A DNA stretch of 64,000 nucleotides from Streptomyces sp. NBC_00704 (GCF_036226605.1 NZ_CP109000.1:1426001-1490000), one strand, 5' to 3'. Positions 1 to 8,363 are shown, counted from the stretch's first letter. Program-made: numbers and translations. Notes: generated by a model from the letters alone, not told the origin.

Positions 1-967
1 TCTGGCCCGCGTACTGGGCGGCCTGCACCGCCGCTCCGGGGTCGCGCCGCAGTCCGGTGATGCCCTTGACGGCCTCGCGCAGCAGGCCGGTGCCCTCGCC
101 GCCGATGCGGACGTGGCGGTCGTAGGACTCGTCGCGCATCGGAACGGTGAAGCGGACGCCGAGGCCCCGGATGAAGTCGCCGCTCGCCTTGCCGGGCTCC
201 TGCTTCCCGTCGTAGGTGATGGTGTGCACCATGCGGAAGGAGTCGGCGCCCGCGTAGAAGTAGAGGCGGATGGAGAACGGCAGCCAACTGCGGCCGCCCC
301 TGCGGTGCTTGCCGTCGATGCGGACGACCGCGCGGACCGGGCCCGACTGCTCGACGGTGACGCCGTCGACGGCCCCGTCGAAGCGCTCGGTCCGGACGGC
401 GCCCTGGTCCTCGTCCTCGATCTCGGGCTGGCGGATCAGCACCAGACGGCCGTTCTTGGCGATCTCGGTGGAGCCACGGGTGACGGACTTGACGAGGGTC
501 GTCCCGGACGTGCCGATCTTCGCGGTGATGACGCCCGTCGACACGTCGATGGTGCCGCCGCGCCTGACGACGGTGACCTTCTGGGCGGGGGCGGCCGGTG
601 CGCCGGCGGCGAGGGTGAGCTTGCCGGTCCCCGAACTCACGGCGTGGGCGGTCCACTTGAGGGAGCCGTCGGGCCAGTGGGCGAGCGGCCAGGACTGGAC
701 GGGGACGTCCTTGCCGTCGGCGTCGGTCAGCGCGAACGTCTGGTCCTCGCGGTAGGCGCCCATGGGCCAGGGCACGCCGAGCGTGGAGCCGGGGGCGGCG
801 CCGAGGCCGCCGTCCTCCAGCCAGTCGAGGGTGACGGGGTCGGTGTCCGCCGCCGCGGCTCTCGGCGCGGCCTCGGCGTCCTTGGCTCCTAGGGCCCAGC
901 TGAACTGTGCGGCGGCGCCGGCGACGGCCGCCGCCTTGAGCAGGGACCTGCGGGGGATGGGAGACAT
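1..967 (-). CDS. PcRGLX/YetA-like exo-rhamnogalacturonan lyase, N-terminal part
   Basis: The reading frame starts at the ATG at 967 and runs off the left edge, so only about 322 N-terminal residues are visible. It opens with a twin-arginine signal (PRRSLLKAAAVAG, residues 5-17) followed by an Ala-rich stretch, so the product is probably exported folded by Tat. The next part (LDWLEDG... GVPWPMGAYRED... QSWPLAHWPDGSLKWTAHAV) resembles the N-terminal barrel of the PcRGLX/YetA family, exo-lyases that cleave the rhamnogalacturonan backbone of pectin. Family assignment is from remembered motifs. The gene is last in an operon with a sugar ABC importer and a DUF624 protein, the same company YetA keeps in Bacillus. 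The catalytic part lies outside the window, so activity cannot be judged. Confidence 0.7.
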   Translation of the reverse strand, partial: MSPIPRRSLLKAAAVAGAAAQFSWALGAKDAEAAPRAAAADTDPVTLDWLEDGGLGAAPGSTLGVPWPMGAYREDQTFALTDADGKDVPVQSWPLAHWPDGSLKWTAHAVSSGTGKLTLAAGAPAAPAQKVTVVRRGGTIDVSTGVITAKIGTSGTTLVKSVTRGSTEIAKNGRLVLIRQPEIEDEDQGAVRTERFDGAVDGVTVEQSGPVRAVVRIDGKHRRGGRSWLPFSIRLYFYAGADSFRMVHTITYDGKQEPGKASGDFIRGLGVRFTVPMRDESYDRHVRIGGEGTGLLREAVKGITGLRRDPGAAVQAAQYAGQ

Positions 968-1073
968 GGGATGCAGCCTTCCTTTCCGTGCGGCGTGCGC
1001 AACGGGATGGTCAGGGGCATGACAGATCGAGGTACGGCGCCCGGAGCGCCGTCCCTGGAACGGGTCGCCGCCG

Positions 1074-1673
1074 TCAGGGGTGCGGGCGGCGCACCTCGAC
1101 GGCGACGGCCGCCGCGACGGCGGCCCCCAGCGCGGGGACCGCCAGCGGCGGGAGGAACCAGGCGGACACGGCGACGACGGCCGGCCCGCAGACGATCAGG
1201 AAGGACCCGGCGGGATCGCGCACGGTGCGCCGTCCGGCGTCCGCGAGCAGCGCCCGCCAGCGGGCGCCGGGCGTCCAGACGGCGGCCGCCCGCAGCAGCG
1301 CCACGGCGAGCCCGATCAGCGCGAAGACGCCCACCGCCCCGACGAACCGCCCGCCGGGAAGCCCAGCCCGCGAAGCCAGGACGTCCAACGTCACCGCGGC
1401 GGCCGCCGCCCAGCCGGCGAGCCCCACGGCCCACCCGCCGCGCACGGCCGACCGGAAGTCCGCGGCGAATTCCCGCAGGCCGCCGTCCGTGTGACTCGTA
1501 CGGCGGCGCAGATGCCGGGCCCCGGCGGCGAGGGCCGCGGGATAGGTGACGACGCCGAGGCAGGCGACCGCCGTCCACACCCCGGTGAGCAGACACTCGG
1601 CGAAGACCGCGAACCGCTCGCCGAACACCGACTCCCCGCGTGCGGAGCGGGCCTTCACCCGTGCTTGCGCCAT
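1074..1673 (-). CDS. DUF624 (YesL-type) membrane protein
   Basis: A 199-residue hydrophobic protein with about five membrane segments (around residues 28-52, 80-98, 108-128, 155-172 and 173-193). The N-terminal FGERFAVFAECLLTGVWTAV pattern is typical of DUF624/YesL proteins, which sit beside sugar ABC transporters and pectin enzymes in many Gram-positives. Its biochemical role is unknown; a helper role in uptake is only an inference from neighbours. It begins 10 nt after the stop of the upstream permease gene and is followed, after a 106-nt gap, by the lyase gene, so all five genes probably share one transcript. Confidence 0.75.
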   Translation of the reverse strand: MAQARVKARSARGESVFGERFAVFAECLLTGVWTAVACLGVVTYPAALAAGARHLRRRTSHTDGGLREFAADFRSAVRGGWAVGLAGWAAAAAVTLDVLASRAGLPGGRFVGAVGVFALIGLAVALLRAAAVWTPGARWRALLADAGRRTVRDPAGSFLIVCGPAVVAVSAWFLPPLAVPALGAAVAAAVAVEVRRPHP

Positions 1674-1683
1674 GGTGACCGCC

Positions 1684-2559
1684 TCAGCCCTTCAGTCCGG
1701 AGGTCGCCATGCCGTCGATGAGATGGCGCTGGAAGGCCATGAAGAAGGCGATGACCGGGACGAGCGCCACCAGCGACATCGCGATCATGCTGCCGTAGTC
1801 GGAGATGCCCTCCTGGTCGCGGAACATCATCAGCCCGAGCGAGACCGTGTACTTGGAGGGGGTGTTGAGGTAGATCAACGGGCCCATGAAGTCGTTCCAC
1901 GCGTTGATGAAGGCGAAGATGGCGCTGGTGATGATCGCGGGACGGCTCAGCGGCAGCACGATGGACCAGTAGGTCCGCAGGTGCCCGCAGCCGTCCAGCT
2001 TGGCGGCCTCGTCCAGTTCGCGCGGCAGCCCGCGCATGAACTGCACCATCAGGAAGACGAAGAACGCCTCCGTCGCCAGGAACTTCCCCACCACGAGCGG
2101 GACCAGGGTGTCGATGTAGCCGAGGTTGCGGAACAGCACGTACTGCGGGATGAGCAGCACGTGGTACGGCAGCAGCAGGGTGCCGATCATCAGCGTGAAC
2201 AGCAGGTTCCGCCCCGCGAACCGGATCTTGGCGAAGGCGTACGCGGTCAGCGAGCTGGAGAGCACCACGCCGGCCACGGCCAGGACGGCGTACATCAGCG
2301 AGTTGGTGAAGAAGCTCGCGACGGAGATCCCGGAGATGCCGTCGGCGAGCCCGGAGAAGTTCGCCCAGACCGGCTTGGCGGGCAGCAGGTCGAGGCTGGC
2401 GATGATGTCCTTGCTCGGCTTGAACGAGGCCCCGACCACCCAGACCACCGGGTAGAGGACGACCGCGAGCACGAGCAGCGCGCCCACGTGCCAGGCCAGG
2501 GACCCGGTGCGCCGCCGCTCGTTCGCGGACCGCGCGACGCGGGTGGTGGCAGTGCTCAC
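1684..2559 (-). CDS. Carbohydrate ABC transporter permease (MalG/AraQ type)
   Basis: A 291-residue inner-membrane permease with six predicted helices. The C-terminal half carries the EAA-type loop (ELDEAAKLDGCGHLRTYWSI, about residues 198-217) that contacts the ATPase. The GTG start at 2559 gives MSTATTRVARSANERR and overlaps the stop of the preceding permease by 4 nt (GTGA), showing tight translational coupling; upstream in-frame sequence is antisense-like read-through of the partner gene. Together with the next gene it forms the heterodimeric channel for an oligosaccharide, by context rhamnogalacturonan fragments. No ATPase gene is in the window; Streptomyces importers of this class usually borrow the shared MsiK ATPase. 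Confidence 0.92.
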   Translation of the reverse strand: MSTATTRVARSANERRRTGSLAWHVGALLVLAVVLYPVVWVVGASFKPSKDIIASLDLLPAKPVWANFSGLADGISGISVASFFTNSLMYAVLAVAGVVLSSSLTAYAFAKIRFAGRNLLFTLMIGTLLLPYHVLLIPQYVLFRNLGYIDTLVPLVVGKFLATEAFFVFLMVQFMRGLPRELDEAAKLDGCGHLRTYWSIVLPLSRPAIITSAIFAFINAWNDFMGPLIYLNTPSKYTVSLGLMMFRDQEGISDYGSMIAMSLVALVPVIAFFMAFQRHLIDGMATSGLKG

Positions 2560-3512
2560 TTGGCGGCCTCCTCGTAGTGCACCCACTTCTTCTGCGACCA
2601 GAACAGCACCGCCGTGACCAGCGCGACCGCCACCACCAGCGTCCAGGCCATCGCCGAGGCGAAGCCCATCTGCGCCTCCTTGAAGCCCTTCTGGTACAGG
2701 TAACAGGTGTAGACCAGCGTGGCGTCGGCCGGTCCGCACCGGGTGTCGGAGACGACGTACGCCGAGCCGAACACCTGGAACGCGTGGATCGACTCCAGCA
2801 GCACGTTGAAGAAGAGGACCGGCGAGATCATCGGCAGCGTGATGTTCCAGAACCGGCGCAGCGGGCCCGCCCCGTCCATCTCGGCGGCCTCGTACAGCTC
2901 CTGCGGCACCTGCTTGAGCCCCGCCAGGAAGATGACCATCGGCGCGCCGAACTGCCAGACGCTCAGGGCGACCAGCGCGTACAGGACGTAGTCCGGGTTG
3001 CCGATCCAGCCGCCGACGTCGACCCCGAAGATCTTCTGGGCTCGGTCGACCACGGCGTCGTCCGAGAACAGCGCCCGCCACACGAAGCCCACGGACACGC
3101 TGGCCCCGATGAGCGACGGCATGTAGAACGCGGCCCGGTACAGGGCCTGTCCGCGCCGTTTCTGCGCGAGCAGCAGCGCCACGCCGAGCGCGAGGAGCAG
3201 CTTCAGCGGTGTCGCCACGACGACGTACTTGAGCGTGACCTCGACCGACTTCTGCCAGCGCGGGTCCTGGAACATCGTCGTGAAGTTGTCCAGGCCCACC
3301 CACTTCGGCGGCGTGAACAGGTTGTAGCTGGTGAACGCGTAGTAGAGCGACGCGATCATCGGCCCCGCGGTGAGCAGCAGGAATCCAGCGATCCACGGCG
3401 ACATGAAGAGATAGCCGGCGAGGTTCTCGCGCAGCCGCCCGCGCCGTCCGGCGACCGGAGCGGCGGGCCGCTTCTTCGCCGGACGGACGGGCGCTTCCTT
3501 GACGAGCGTCAT
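2556..3512 (-). CDS. Carbohydrate ABC transporter permease (UgpA/MalF type)
   Basis: A 318-residue membrane permease of the CUT1 sugar family. A basic cytoplasmic N-terminus (PAKKRPAAPVAGRRGRLREN) precedes the first helix (YLFMSPWIAGFLLLTAGPMI, about residues 34-53). The EAA loop ELYEAAEMDGAGPLRRFWNI is present near residue 210. The ATG at 3512 is 14 nt after the stop of the binding-protein gene. The GTGA overlap with the downstream permease implies equal production of the two channel halves. The substrate is inferred only from the linked lyase. Confidence 0.93.
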   Translation of the reverse strand: MTLVKEAPVRPAKKRPAAPVAGRRGRLRENLAGYLFMSPWIAGFLLLTAGPMIASLYYAFTSYNLFTPPKWVGLDNFTTMFQDPRWQKSVEVTLKYVVVATPLKLLLALGVALLLAQKRRGQALYRAAFYMPSLIGASVSVGFVWRALFSDDAVVDRAQKIFGVDVGGWIGNPDYVLYALVALSVWQFGAPMVIFLAGLKQVPQELYEAAEMDGAGPLRRFWNITLPMISPVLFFNVLLESIHAFQVFGSAYVVSDTRCGPADATLVYTCYLYQKGFKEAQMGFASAMAWTLVVAVALVTAVLFWSQKKWVHYEEAAK

Positions 3513-3526
3513 GGTGGTACGTCCCC

Positions 3527-4816
3527 TCAGCCCGCGAACGCGGCCTTGGCCTCGCTGAACAGCGCCTTCGCGGCGTCGGCCGGCTTGGTCTTGCCCTGGG
3601 CGACCTCCGCGCCGATCCGCAGGAAGGCCGCCTCGATGACGTCCGCGCCGGACGGGTGCGGGGTGATCTTGCCCAGGACGCCGGCCTTGGCGACCTGGTC
3701 CTCGTAGGCCGCGACGCCCTTGTTCTGCGCGTCCGCCGGCTTGAAGGCGTCGTACTGCTCGGTCGTGGCGAGGATGCCGCGGTCGTAGCCCATGATCTTG
3801 CCGACCTCGGGGTCGTGGACCATGAAGTCGATGAACTGGGCCACTTCCTTCGGGTGCTTGGTGCCGGAGAAGGCGCTCAGCATCAGCGAGCCGAGGTACT
3901 GGCCGGTGTTCTTGCCGTCCGTGGTGGGGATCGGCGCGAGCCCGTAGTCGGAGTCGCCCTCGCCCTCGTAGCGGATGGAGAAGTTGTCCCAGGTGAACTC
4001 GGAAGCGGCGAGACCGGCGGACAGACCCGACTTCGGCTTCGCCTGCTCGATCTTCTTGGGGTCGGCGACGAGCCCGGACTTCACCCGCTTGTAGCCGTCC
4101 TCCCACCACTGCGTCACGTCGTCCTCGGCGAACCCGAGGCCGGTCTCCGTGAAGAACGCCTTGCCGTTCTGACGCAGATACAGGTCGTAGAGATACATGA
4201 TGCCGAAGTAGCCCGTGTCGCCGGCGATCTTCAGCTTGTCCTGGATCGTCTGCAGCGCGGCGAAGTACTCGGTCCAGGTCCAGCCGGGCTTCGCCTCGAC
4301 GCCCGCCTTCTTGAAAGCCTTCTGGTCGATCACGAGCGCCATGGTGTTGGCGCCGACCGGAATGCCGATCTGCTTGCCGTCGACCTGACCGTTCGCCAGC
4401 ACCCCGTTGCGGAAGTTGTCCAGCTTCAGGTTCCCCGCGTCCGCCTGCGCCTTGAGGTCCATCAGAACCCCGCGCTTGTCGTACTTGCGCAGGAAACCGA
4501 CCGCATTCTGGAAAACGTCCGGCGGATTTCCGCCGGAGGCCTGGGTCTGGAACTTCTCCCAGAACGCCTCGTAGTCGGTGAATTCGGGCTTGATCTTGAT
4601 CTTCGGGTACTTCTTCTCGAAGAGCGCGATCGATTTCTTGATGGCGATGGTGCGCGGCTCGCCACCCCACCACGCATAACGGATCGTCACCGTCCCGTCG
4701 GCGGAGGTCCCGCTGTCTCCCCCGCACCCGGTGGTCGCGGCCAGGCCCAGCGTGGCCGCCGTCGCCCCCGCGGCCTTGAGGATCGTTCGCCTCTCAACAT
4801 TCCTGCTGGTTCCCAC
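3527..4816 (-). CDS. Extracellular sugar-binding lipoprotein
   Basis: A 429-residue solute-binding protein of the SBP_bac_1 family. The N-terminus has twin arginines (VERRTILKAAGA) and then a lipobox-like LAATTGC ending at Cys31, so it is probably a Tat-exported lipoprotein anchored outside the membrane. The mature part starts with VTIRYAWWGGEPRTIAIKK and contains the usual family features (ALFEKKYPKIKIKPE, ASGGNPPDVF). It is the first gene of the five-gene operon, 41 nt downstream of palindromic operator-like sites and about 68 nt downstream of a consensus promoter. It should deliver an oligosaccharide to the two permeases encoded next. Confidence 0.93.
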   Translation of the reverse strand: MGTSRNVERRTILKAAGATAATLGLAATTGCGGDSGTSADGTVTIRYAWWGGEPRTIAIKKSIALFEKKYPKIKIKPEFTDYEAFWEKFQTQASGGNPPDVFQNAVGFLRKYDKRGVLMDLKAQADAGNLKLDNFRNGVLANGQVDGKQIGIPVGANTMALVIDQKAFKKAGVEAKPGWTWTEYFAALQTIQDKLKIAGDTGYFGIMYLYDLYLRQNGKAFFTETGLGFAEDDVTQWWEDGYKRVKSGLVADPKKIEQAKPKSGLSAGLAASEFTWDNFSIRYEGEGDSDYGLAPIPTTDGKNTGQYLGSLMLSAFSGTKHPKEVAQFIDFMVHDPEVGKIMGYDRGILATTEQYDAFKPADAQNKGVAAYEDQVAKAGVLGKITPHPSGADVIEAAFLRIGAEVAQGKTKPADAAKALFSEAKAAFAG

Positions 4817-4852
4817 AGTCGGGCCCTCCCCGCAGCGTCGTTGCCGCTTGCG

Positions 4853-4875
4853 TGAATCGTTTCAAGAAAGCGCTT
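4853..4875 (-). promoter_or_regulatory. LacI-type operator cluster upstream of the sugar operon
   Basis: Two adjacent palindromes with central CG: TGAATCGTTTCA (4853-4864, one mismatch from perfect symmetry) and AAGCGCTT (4868-4875, perfect). Sites of this form, with CG at the centre, are typical for LacI-family repressors. They lie just downstream of the -10 box, covering the likely transcription start, which suits substrate-relieved repression. No LacI gene is in the window; the regulator may lie beyond the left edge. Confidence 0.55.
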
Positions 4876-4883
4876 GCTGGCAC

Positions 4884-4912
4884 AAGGTACGAGGGGGTTG
4901 AGAGACCGTCAA
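4884..4912 (-). promoter_or_regulatory. Promoter of the sugar-uptake operon
   Basis: On the minus strand TTGACG (4912-4907) and TACCTT (4889-4884) are separated by 17 nt, matching the vegetative consensus TTGACN-17-TANNNT of Streptomyces. The predicted start is near 4877, directly at the operator cluster. Confidence 0.6.
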
Positions 4913-5141
4913 TGATTCGGACAGGATTTTCTTGTCCGGCGACGGGACGGCAAGGCGACCACACGCCGACGGCTCGGCGTCGAGGCGAGGGCGAAGTCGC
5001 TGGTGGGAGGGGTGTGTTGGAGGGTGGGCTGGGGGTGGAGCTGGGGGTTGTGTCGGGGTGTGTGTTGGGCGCATCGAACGGGGGGTCAGGTCATGTCGGC
5101 GATGGGTTGAACGGTGATGTCCCGCGCGGGGTTGGGGGTTG

Positions 5142-5209
5142 GGATTGGGGGGTTGGGAGTGGGGGTTCGGATTGGGGGGTTGGGAGTGGGGGTTCGGATT
5201 GGGGGTTGG
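5142..5209 (+). repeat. 27-bp G-rich tandem repeat
   Basis: Two exact 27-bp units (5142-5168 and 5169-5195) plus a partial third. The unit is GGATT followed by G-runs with interspersed TT, AGT and TTC. It lies in a stretch (about 5000-5640) where the + strand is overwhelmingly G and T. The G-runs could fold into G-quadruplexes. Neither strand has a convincing gene here; the predicted peptides are low-complexity Gly/Trp or Pro/Thr/His. Confidence 0.8.
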
Positions 5210-5510
5210 GCTGGGCTGGGTGGGGCGGATGACGGTGGTACGGGGCGAATTGACGGAGTGTGAGGTAGGTGCAGGGAGTGCGGGGTGCCCTTGGGGTGGG
5301 GCGGGTTGGGGGCCCTTGGGGGGCGGGGCCGGGGGTTTTGGTGCTGAGCGGTGGGACTGGGACCAGGGAGTTCAAGAAGGTGTTTAGGGGTGGTGGGTGG
5401 AGCGGGTGGGAGCGGGATGGGGCTGAGCGGGGGCGTGCGGCGGAACGTGGTGGGGTGCGGGGAGCGGGGTGAGCGCCGAGGGCGGGAGGCGCTACGAGGG
5501 TGGGTGTGGG

Positions 5511-5610
5511 GGGTGTGGGGGGGTGGTGGTTCCGGCGGGTGGGGGATGTGGGGTGTGGGGGGGTGGTGGTTCCGGCGGGTGGGGGATGTGGGGTGTGGTG
5601 GTTCCGGTGG
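5511..5610 (+). repeat. 40-bp G-rich tandem repeat
   Basis: A 40-bp unit containing GGTGGTTCCGGCGGGTGGGG is repeated about 2.2 times in tandem (period 5521 to 5561), then continues as a degenerate copy. It shares the G-biased strand of the 27-bp repeat but not its sequence. Confidence 0.8.
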
Positions 5611-5614
5611 GTGA

Positions 5615-6255
5615 GTGCCGGAGGTGAGGGCTGGGGCGCGGGCACCTGGAGTGACGGACAGTGACGCCGGGAGGCCCGAGGCAGGGGGCCGGGGGCCGGG
5701 AGGCTGGGGGCCAGACGCGCCGTCGGCCAGGCTGGACGGGTCGGCGTCGGGCCGGCCGGCTGGCGGTGGGCCGCCATCGAAGGCGGGCCGGCGGCAAGGA
5801 GCGGCATCGTGGGGGCCGATCACGAGCCGCACAGGCCTCACATGCGGGCCCCAGAACCCGCACCACGCGGGCCACACGGGTCTCACCGGCCGCACCGCCC
5901 CCTCGGCCCCGCCGGAGCCCCGCAGCGGCCGGCGGCCGTCGTGGGCCGTGATCCGCCGCAGCCCGTGCGGGACCGGACCGTCGAGCAAAGACACGCAGCA
6001 GCGGCGAGGTCGCTCCGGGCAGGAAGCCGGAAGGCGCAGGGAGGCAGCCGGGACCAGGGGCGTTGCAGCGGCGAGGGCCGCGAGGCGGTGGGATGCCGAG
6101 ACGGAGGCCGAAGGCCGAGACCGACACCGAAGGCCGAGACCGACACCGGGACAGGAGCGGGCTACCGATGGCGGGACGCCGGAACCGGCACAGGCGCCGG
6201 ACCAGGCGCGGGGCGCCGGAACGTAGGCGGGGCTCCGGGGTGTGGCCGGGAACGG
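5615..6255. other. Non-coding stretch between sugar operon and tRNA-Val
   Basis: No frame here has a convincing start, ribosome site or family match; the longest frames give Arg/Gly/Pro-rich peptides. The stretch holds a 2 x 19-bp tandem repeat near its right end. Together with 4913-5614 it makes about 1.3 kb without a recognisable gene next to the 3' end of a tRNA gene, a usual site for old integrations, but no integrase remnant or duplicated tRNA end is seen. Confidence 0.5.
6111..6148 (+). repeat. 19-bp tandem repeat, two copies
   Basis: The unit AAGGCCGAGACCGACACCG occurs exactly twice, at 6111-6129 and 6130-6148. It lies in non-coding DNA. Confidence 0.8.
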
Positions 6256-6291
6256 CGTCGGCCCGACTGCGTTCTCGCAGTCGGGCCGACG
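6256..6291 (-). terminator. Hairpin terminator after tRNA-Val(CAC)
   Basis: A perfect 16-bp stem (6256-6271 with 6276-6291) closes a 4-nt TTCT loop. It starts 8 nt past the 3' end of the minus-strand tRNA gene and would terminate its transcript. No long U tract follows, as is common in Streptomyces. Confidence 0.75.
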
Positions 6292-6298
6292 TTCCGGG

Positions 6299-6370
6299 TG
6301 GGCGATACTGGGTTCGAACCAGTGACCTCTTCGGTGTGAACGAAGCGCTCTCCCACTGAGCTAATCGCCC
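6299..6370 (-). tRNA. tRNA-Val (anticodon CAC)
   Basis: 72-nt cloverleaf on the minus strand. The acceptor stem GGGCGAT/ATCGCCC pairs fully, the discriminator is A, and CCA is not encoded. The anticodon stem CTTCG/CGAAG encloses TTCACAC, giving anticodon CAC for codon GUG. T-arm CTGGTTCGAACCCAG is canonical. A TAATGT sequence about 12 nt upstream could be its -10 box. Confidence 0.95.
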
Positions 6371-6460
6371 GGACGCAGGAAGAACATTACCCCATGTCAG
6401 GGGGTGGCTGTGACCATGTACGGAGGCGGACGGAGGTTCCCGCGGGCCGCCCTCCGCGCG

Positions 6461-6922
6461 TCACTGGTCCTTGATGTTCCAGGGCATCTCCAGGCCGAAC
6501 TTCCACAGGTAGACCCCCAGCACCGCCCCGATGACGATCACGCCGATCGAGGTCAGAATGATGTTGCGGCGCCGCACCTTCGGATCCAGTGCCCGCTGGG
6601 CCGCCTCGGTGACCTTGCGCTTGGTCCAGCGGAGCACCAGCTGGGCCCAGACGAACTCGGTCGCCCAGATCGCCATGCCGCCGAAGATCACGACCCAGCC
6701 GGGACCGGGCAGCGGCAGCATCACGATGCCGGCGCCCACGACGGCGAGGCCGAGCACGAACACGCCGACCTGCCAGCTCAGGTGCAGCACGCGGCGCGCC
6801 TTGACGAATTCGGGGGCTCTGGAGCCGAGCCCCTGTCCGTGCTGATCCCGCACCGCTCCGTCCCGTCCCGCCGCGTCCGCCGCCGCGATCGCGTCGGCGG
6901 ACTCGTCACTCCCCGTATTCAT
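6461..6922 (-). CDS. PGPGW-motif membrane protein (TIGR02611 family)
   Basis: A 153-residue protein from the ATG at 6922 (MNTGSDESADAIAAAD). After an acidic cytoplasmic N-terminus come membrane segments around residues 52-72, 75-92 and 122-143, with the family signature LPLPGPGWVVIFGG between the first two. This matches the actinobacterial TIGR02611/PGPGW transmembrane family, whose function is unknown. An upstream start at 6955 would add 11 residues without a better ribosome site. It stands alone between tRNA-Val and ssgB, transcribed away from ssgB. Confidence 0.8.
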   Translation of the reverse strand: MNTGSDESADAIAAADAAGRDGAVRDQHGQGLGSRAPEFVKARRVLHLSWQVGVFVLGLAVVGAGIVMLPLPGPGWVVIFGGMAIWATEFVWAQLVLRWTKRKVTEAAQRALDPKVRRRNIILTSIGVIVIGAVLGVYLWKFGLEMPWNIKDQ

Positions 6923-7113
6923 ACAGCCAGACCCTACCCGAGAGATTCCGGTCACCGGAATGGTGGTACTTCGCGAACGAGGTGTCGGCCGGAAGAGTTA
7001 CGTAAAGGCACGCAAAACACGCAGAGGGGTTTACAACGGCACCGTAGGTGGCATGTCGATTTCGCCGACGTGCGAATCCCCGAGCGCACACTGAGCGAAA
7101 GGCCCTGGCGCTT

Positions 7114-7527
7114 ATGAACACCACGGTCAGCTGCGAGCTGCACCTGCGCCTCGTTGTGTCGAGCGAGTCCTCCCTGCCTGTCCCCGCAGGCCTGCGGTAC
7201 GACACGGCCGACCCCTACGCCGTGCACGCCACCTTCCACACCGGAGCCGAGGAAACCGTCGAGTGGGTGTTCGCCCGCGACCTCCTCGCCGAAGGGCTGC
7301 ACCGGCCCACCGGCACGGGCGACGTCCGTGTCTGGCCGTCGCGCAGCCACGGTCAGGGCGTCGTCTGCATCGCCCTGAGCTCTCCTGAGGGCGAAGCCCT
7401 GCTCGAGGCCCCGGCGCGGGCCCTGGAGTCCTTCCTGAAGCGGACGGACGCCGCCGTGCCTCCCGGCACGGAACACCGGCACTTCGATCTCGACCAGGAG
7501 CTCTCGCACATCCTGGCGGAAAGCTAG
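7114..7527 (+). CDS. ssgB: Sporulation-specific cell division activator SsgB
   Basis: A 137-residue SsgA-like protein. The sequence from MNTTVSCELHLRLVVSSESS through TADPYAVHATFHTGAEETVE to the C-terminal LDQELSHILAES matches what I remember of S. coelicolor SsgB (SCO1541) nearly throughout. SsgB marks future septum sites in aerial hyphae and recruits FtsZ. The ATG at 7114 is chosen because family members begin MNTTV; GAAAGG lies 11 nt upstream. An in-frame ATG at 7048 would add 22 unconserved residues. In S. coelicolor ssgB is reported to depend on the stress/development sigma factor SigH; I did not identify its promoter here. A strong hairpin follows the gene. Confidence 0.97.
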   Translation: MNTTVSCELHLRLVVSSESSLPVPAGLRYDTADPYAVHATFHTGAEETVEWVFARDLLAEGLHRPTGTGDVRVWPSRSHGQGVVCIALSSPEGEALLEAPARALESFLKRTDAAVPPGTEHRHFDLDQELSHILAES

Positions 7528-7604
7528 GGCGAGGCTCACACCGAGCCGCCCGGCGCCGTCCACTCGGGGAGACGGTTCGGGCTGATACAACCGCATAGGG
7601 CATG

Positions 7605-7646
7605 CGCCGACGCCGCGCCACGGGCTGCCGTGGGGCGGCGTCGGCG
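7605..7646 (+). terminator. Terminator hairpin after ssgB
   Basis: A 12-bp stem (7605-7616 with 7635-7646) is extended inside, past one G-G mismatch, by six more pairs closing a GCTG loop. It lies 78 nt past the ssgB stop. Confidence 0.7.
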
Positions 7647-7802
7647 TGTCCGGAGCCGCCCCCGGCGGCGCTCCCCCGGCCGCCGCTCGGCACCGGCCGG
7701 GGAAACCCGGTCCCGGATCGGCCGTGGTTCGGCGGCCCGGTGCGGCTACCATCGGCCAGCATCGGCGGGCACCCGCCCGACCTCCAGGCCAGGGAGCGAA
7801 AC

Positions 7803-8363
7803 GTGCTGATCACCCACGACACCCGGTGTGCTCTCGACGCCGTGGTGGATCTGGTGAACACCGCCCCGGAGGACGGCACGACCCCGGACGCGCTGCCGGA
7901 CGTCGCCGCCCTCGAGGACTTCGTGCGAAGGCACGCCATAAGTGACGTCGGCGTGCTCTCCGAGTTCGACCTGTCCGGGGTGCGCAGGATCCGCGGACGG
8001 TTCGCGGGGATCTTCGCCGCGACCGACCCGCACGTCGCCGCCGGGGTGATCAACGACCTGGTGGCGGCCGCGGGCACCACGCCGCGTCTCACCGACCACG
8101 ACGGCTACGACTGGCATGTGCACTACTTCGCGCCCGGCGCGTCCATCGCCGACCACCTGGCGGCCGACTGCGGGATGGCGCTGGCGTTCTTCGTGGTCGC
8201 CGGGGAGCAGGAGCGGCTGCGGCGGTGCGAGGCCCCGGACTGCCGGCGCGCCTTCGTCGACCTCTCGCGCAACAGGTCCCGCAGGTACTGCGACAGCCGC
8301 ACCTGCGGCAACCGGCTGCATGTGGCCGCCTACCGGGCGCGCCGCAAGGAGGCCGCGGGCTGA
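7803..8363 (+). CDS. CGNR zinc-finger (ABATE domain) protein
   Basis: A 186-residue protein from the GTG at 7803, which has AGGGAG 6 nt upstream. The N-terminal two thirds form an ABATE-type domain (DAVVDLVNTAP near residue 12). The C-terminus has the CGNR zinc-finger: CEAPDCRRAFVDLSRNRSRRYC, then CGNRLHVAAYRARRK, with four Cys to bind zinc. Such proteins are presumed transcription factors, but their targets are mostly unknown. A longer frame from 7602 would add 67 low-complexity residues and is unlikely. It is monocistronic here. Confidence 0.85.
   Translation: MLITHDTRCALDAVVDLVNTAPEDGTTPDALPDVAALEDFVRRHAISDVGVLSEFDLSGVRRIRGRFAGIFAATDPHVAAGVINDLVAAAGTTPRLTDHDGYDWHVHYFAPGASIADHLAADCGMALAFFVVAGEQERLRRCEAPDCRRAFVDLSRNRSRRYCDSRTCGNRLHVAAYRARRKEAAG

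Noticed and set aside
5086..5994. Long minus-strand open frames rich in Pro, Thr and His
   Set aside because: They only translate the C-rich complement of G-runs and repeats, with no ribosome site or known motif.
4913..6299. Integrated element at the tRNA-Val 3' end
   Set aside because: The position is suggestive, but I found no integrase remnant and no second copy of the tRNA 3' end in the window.
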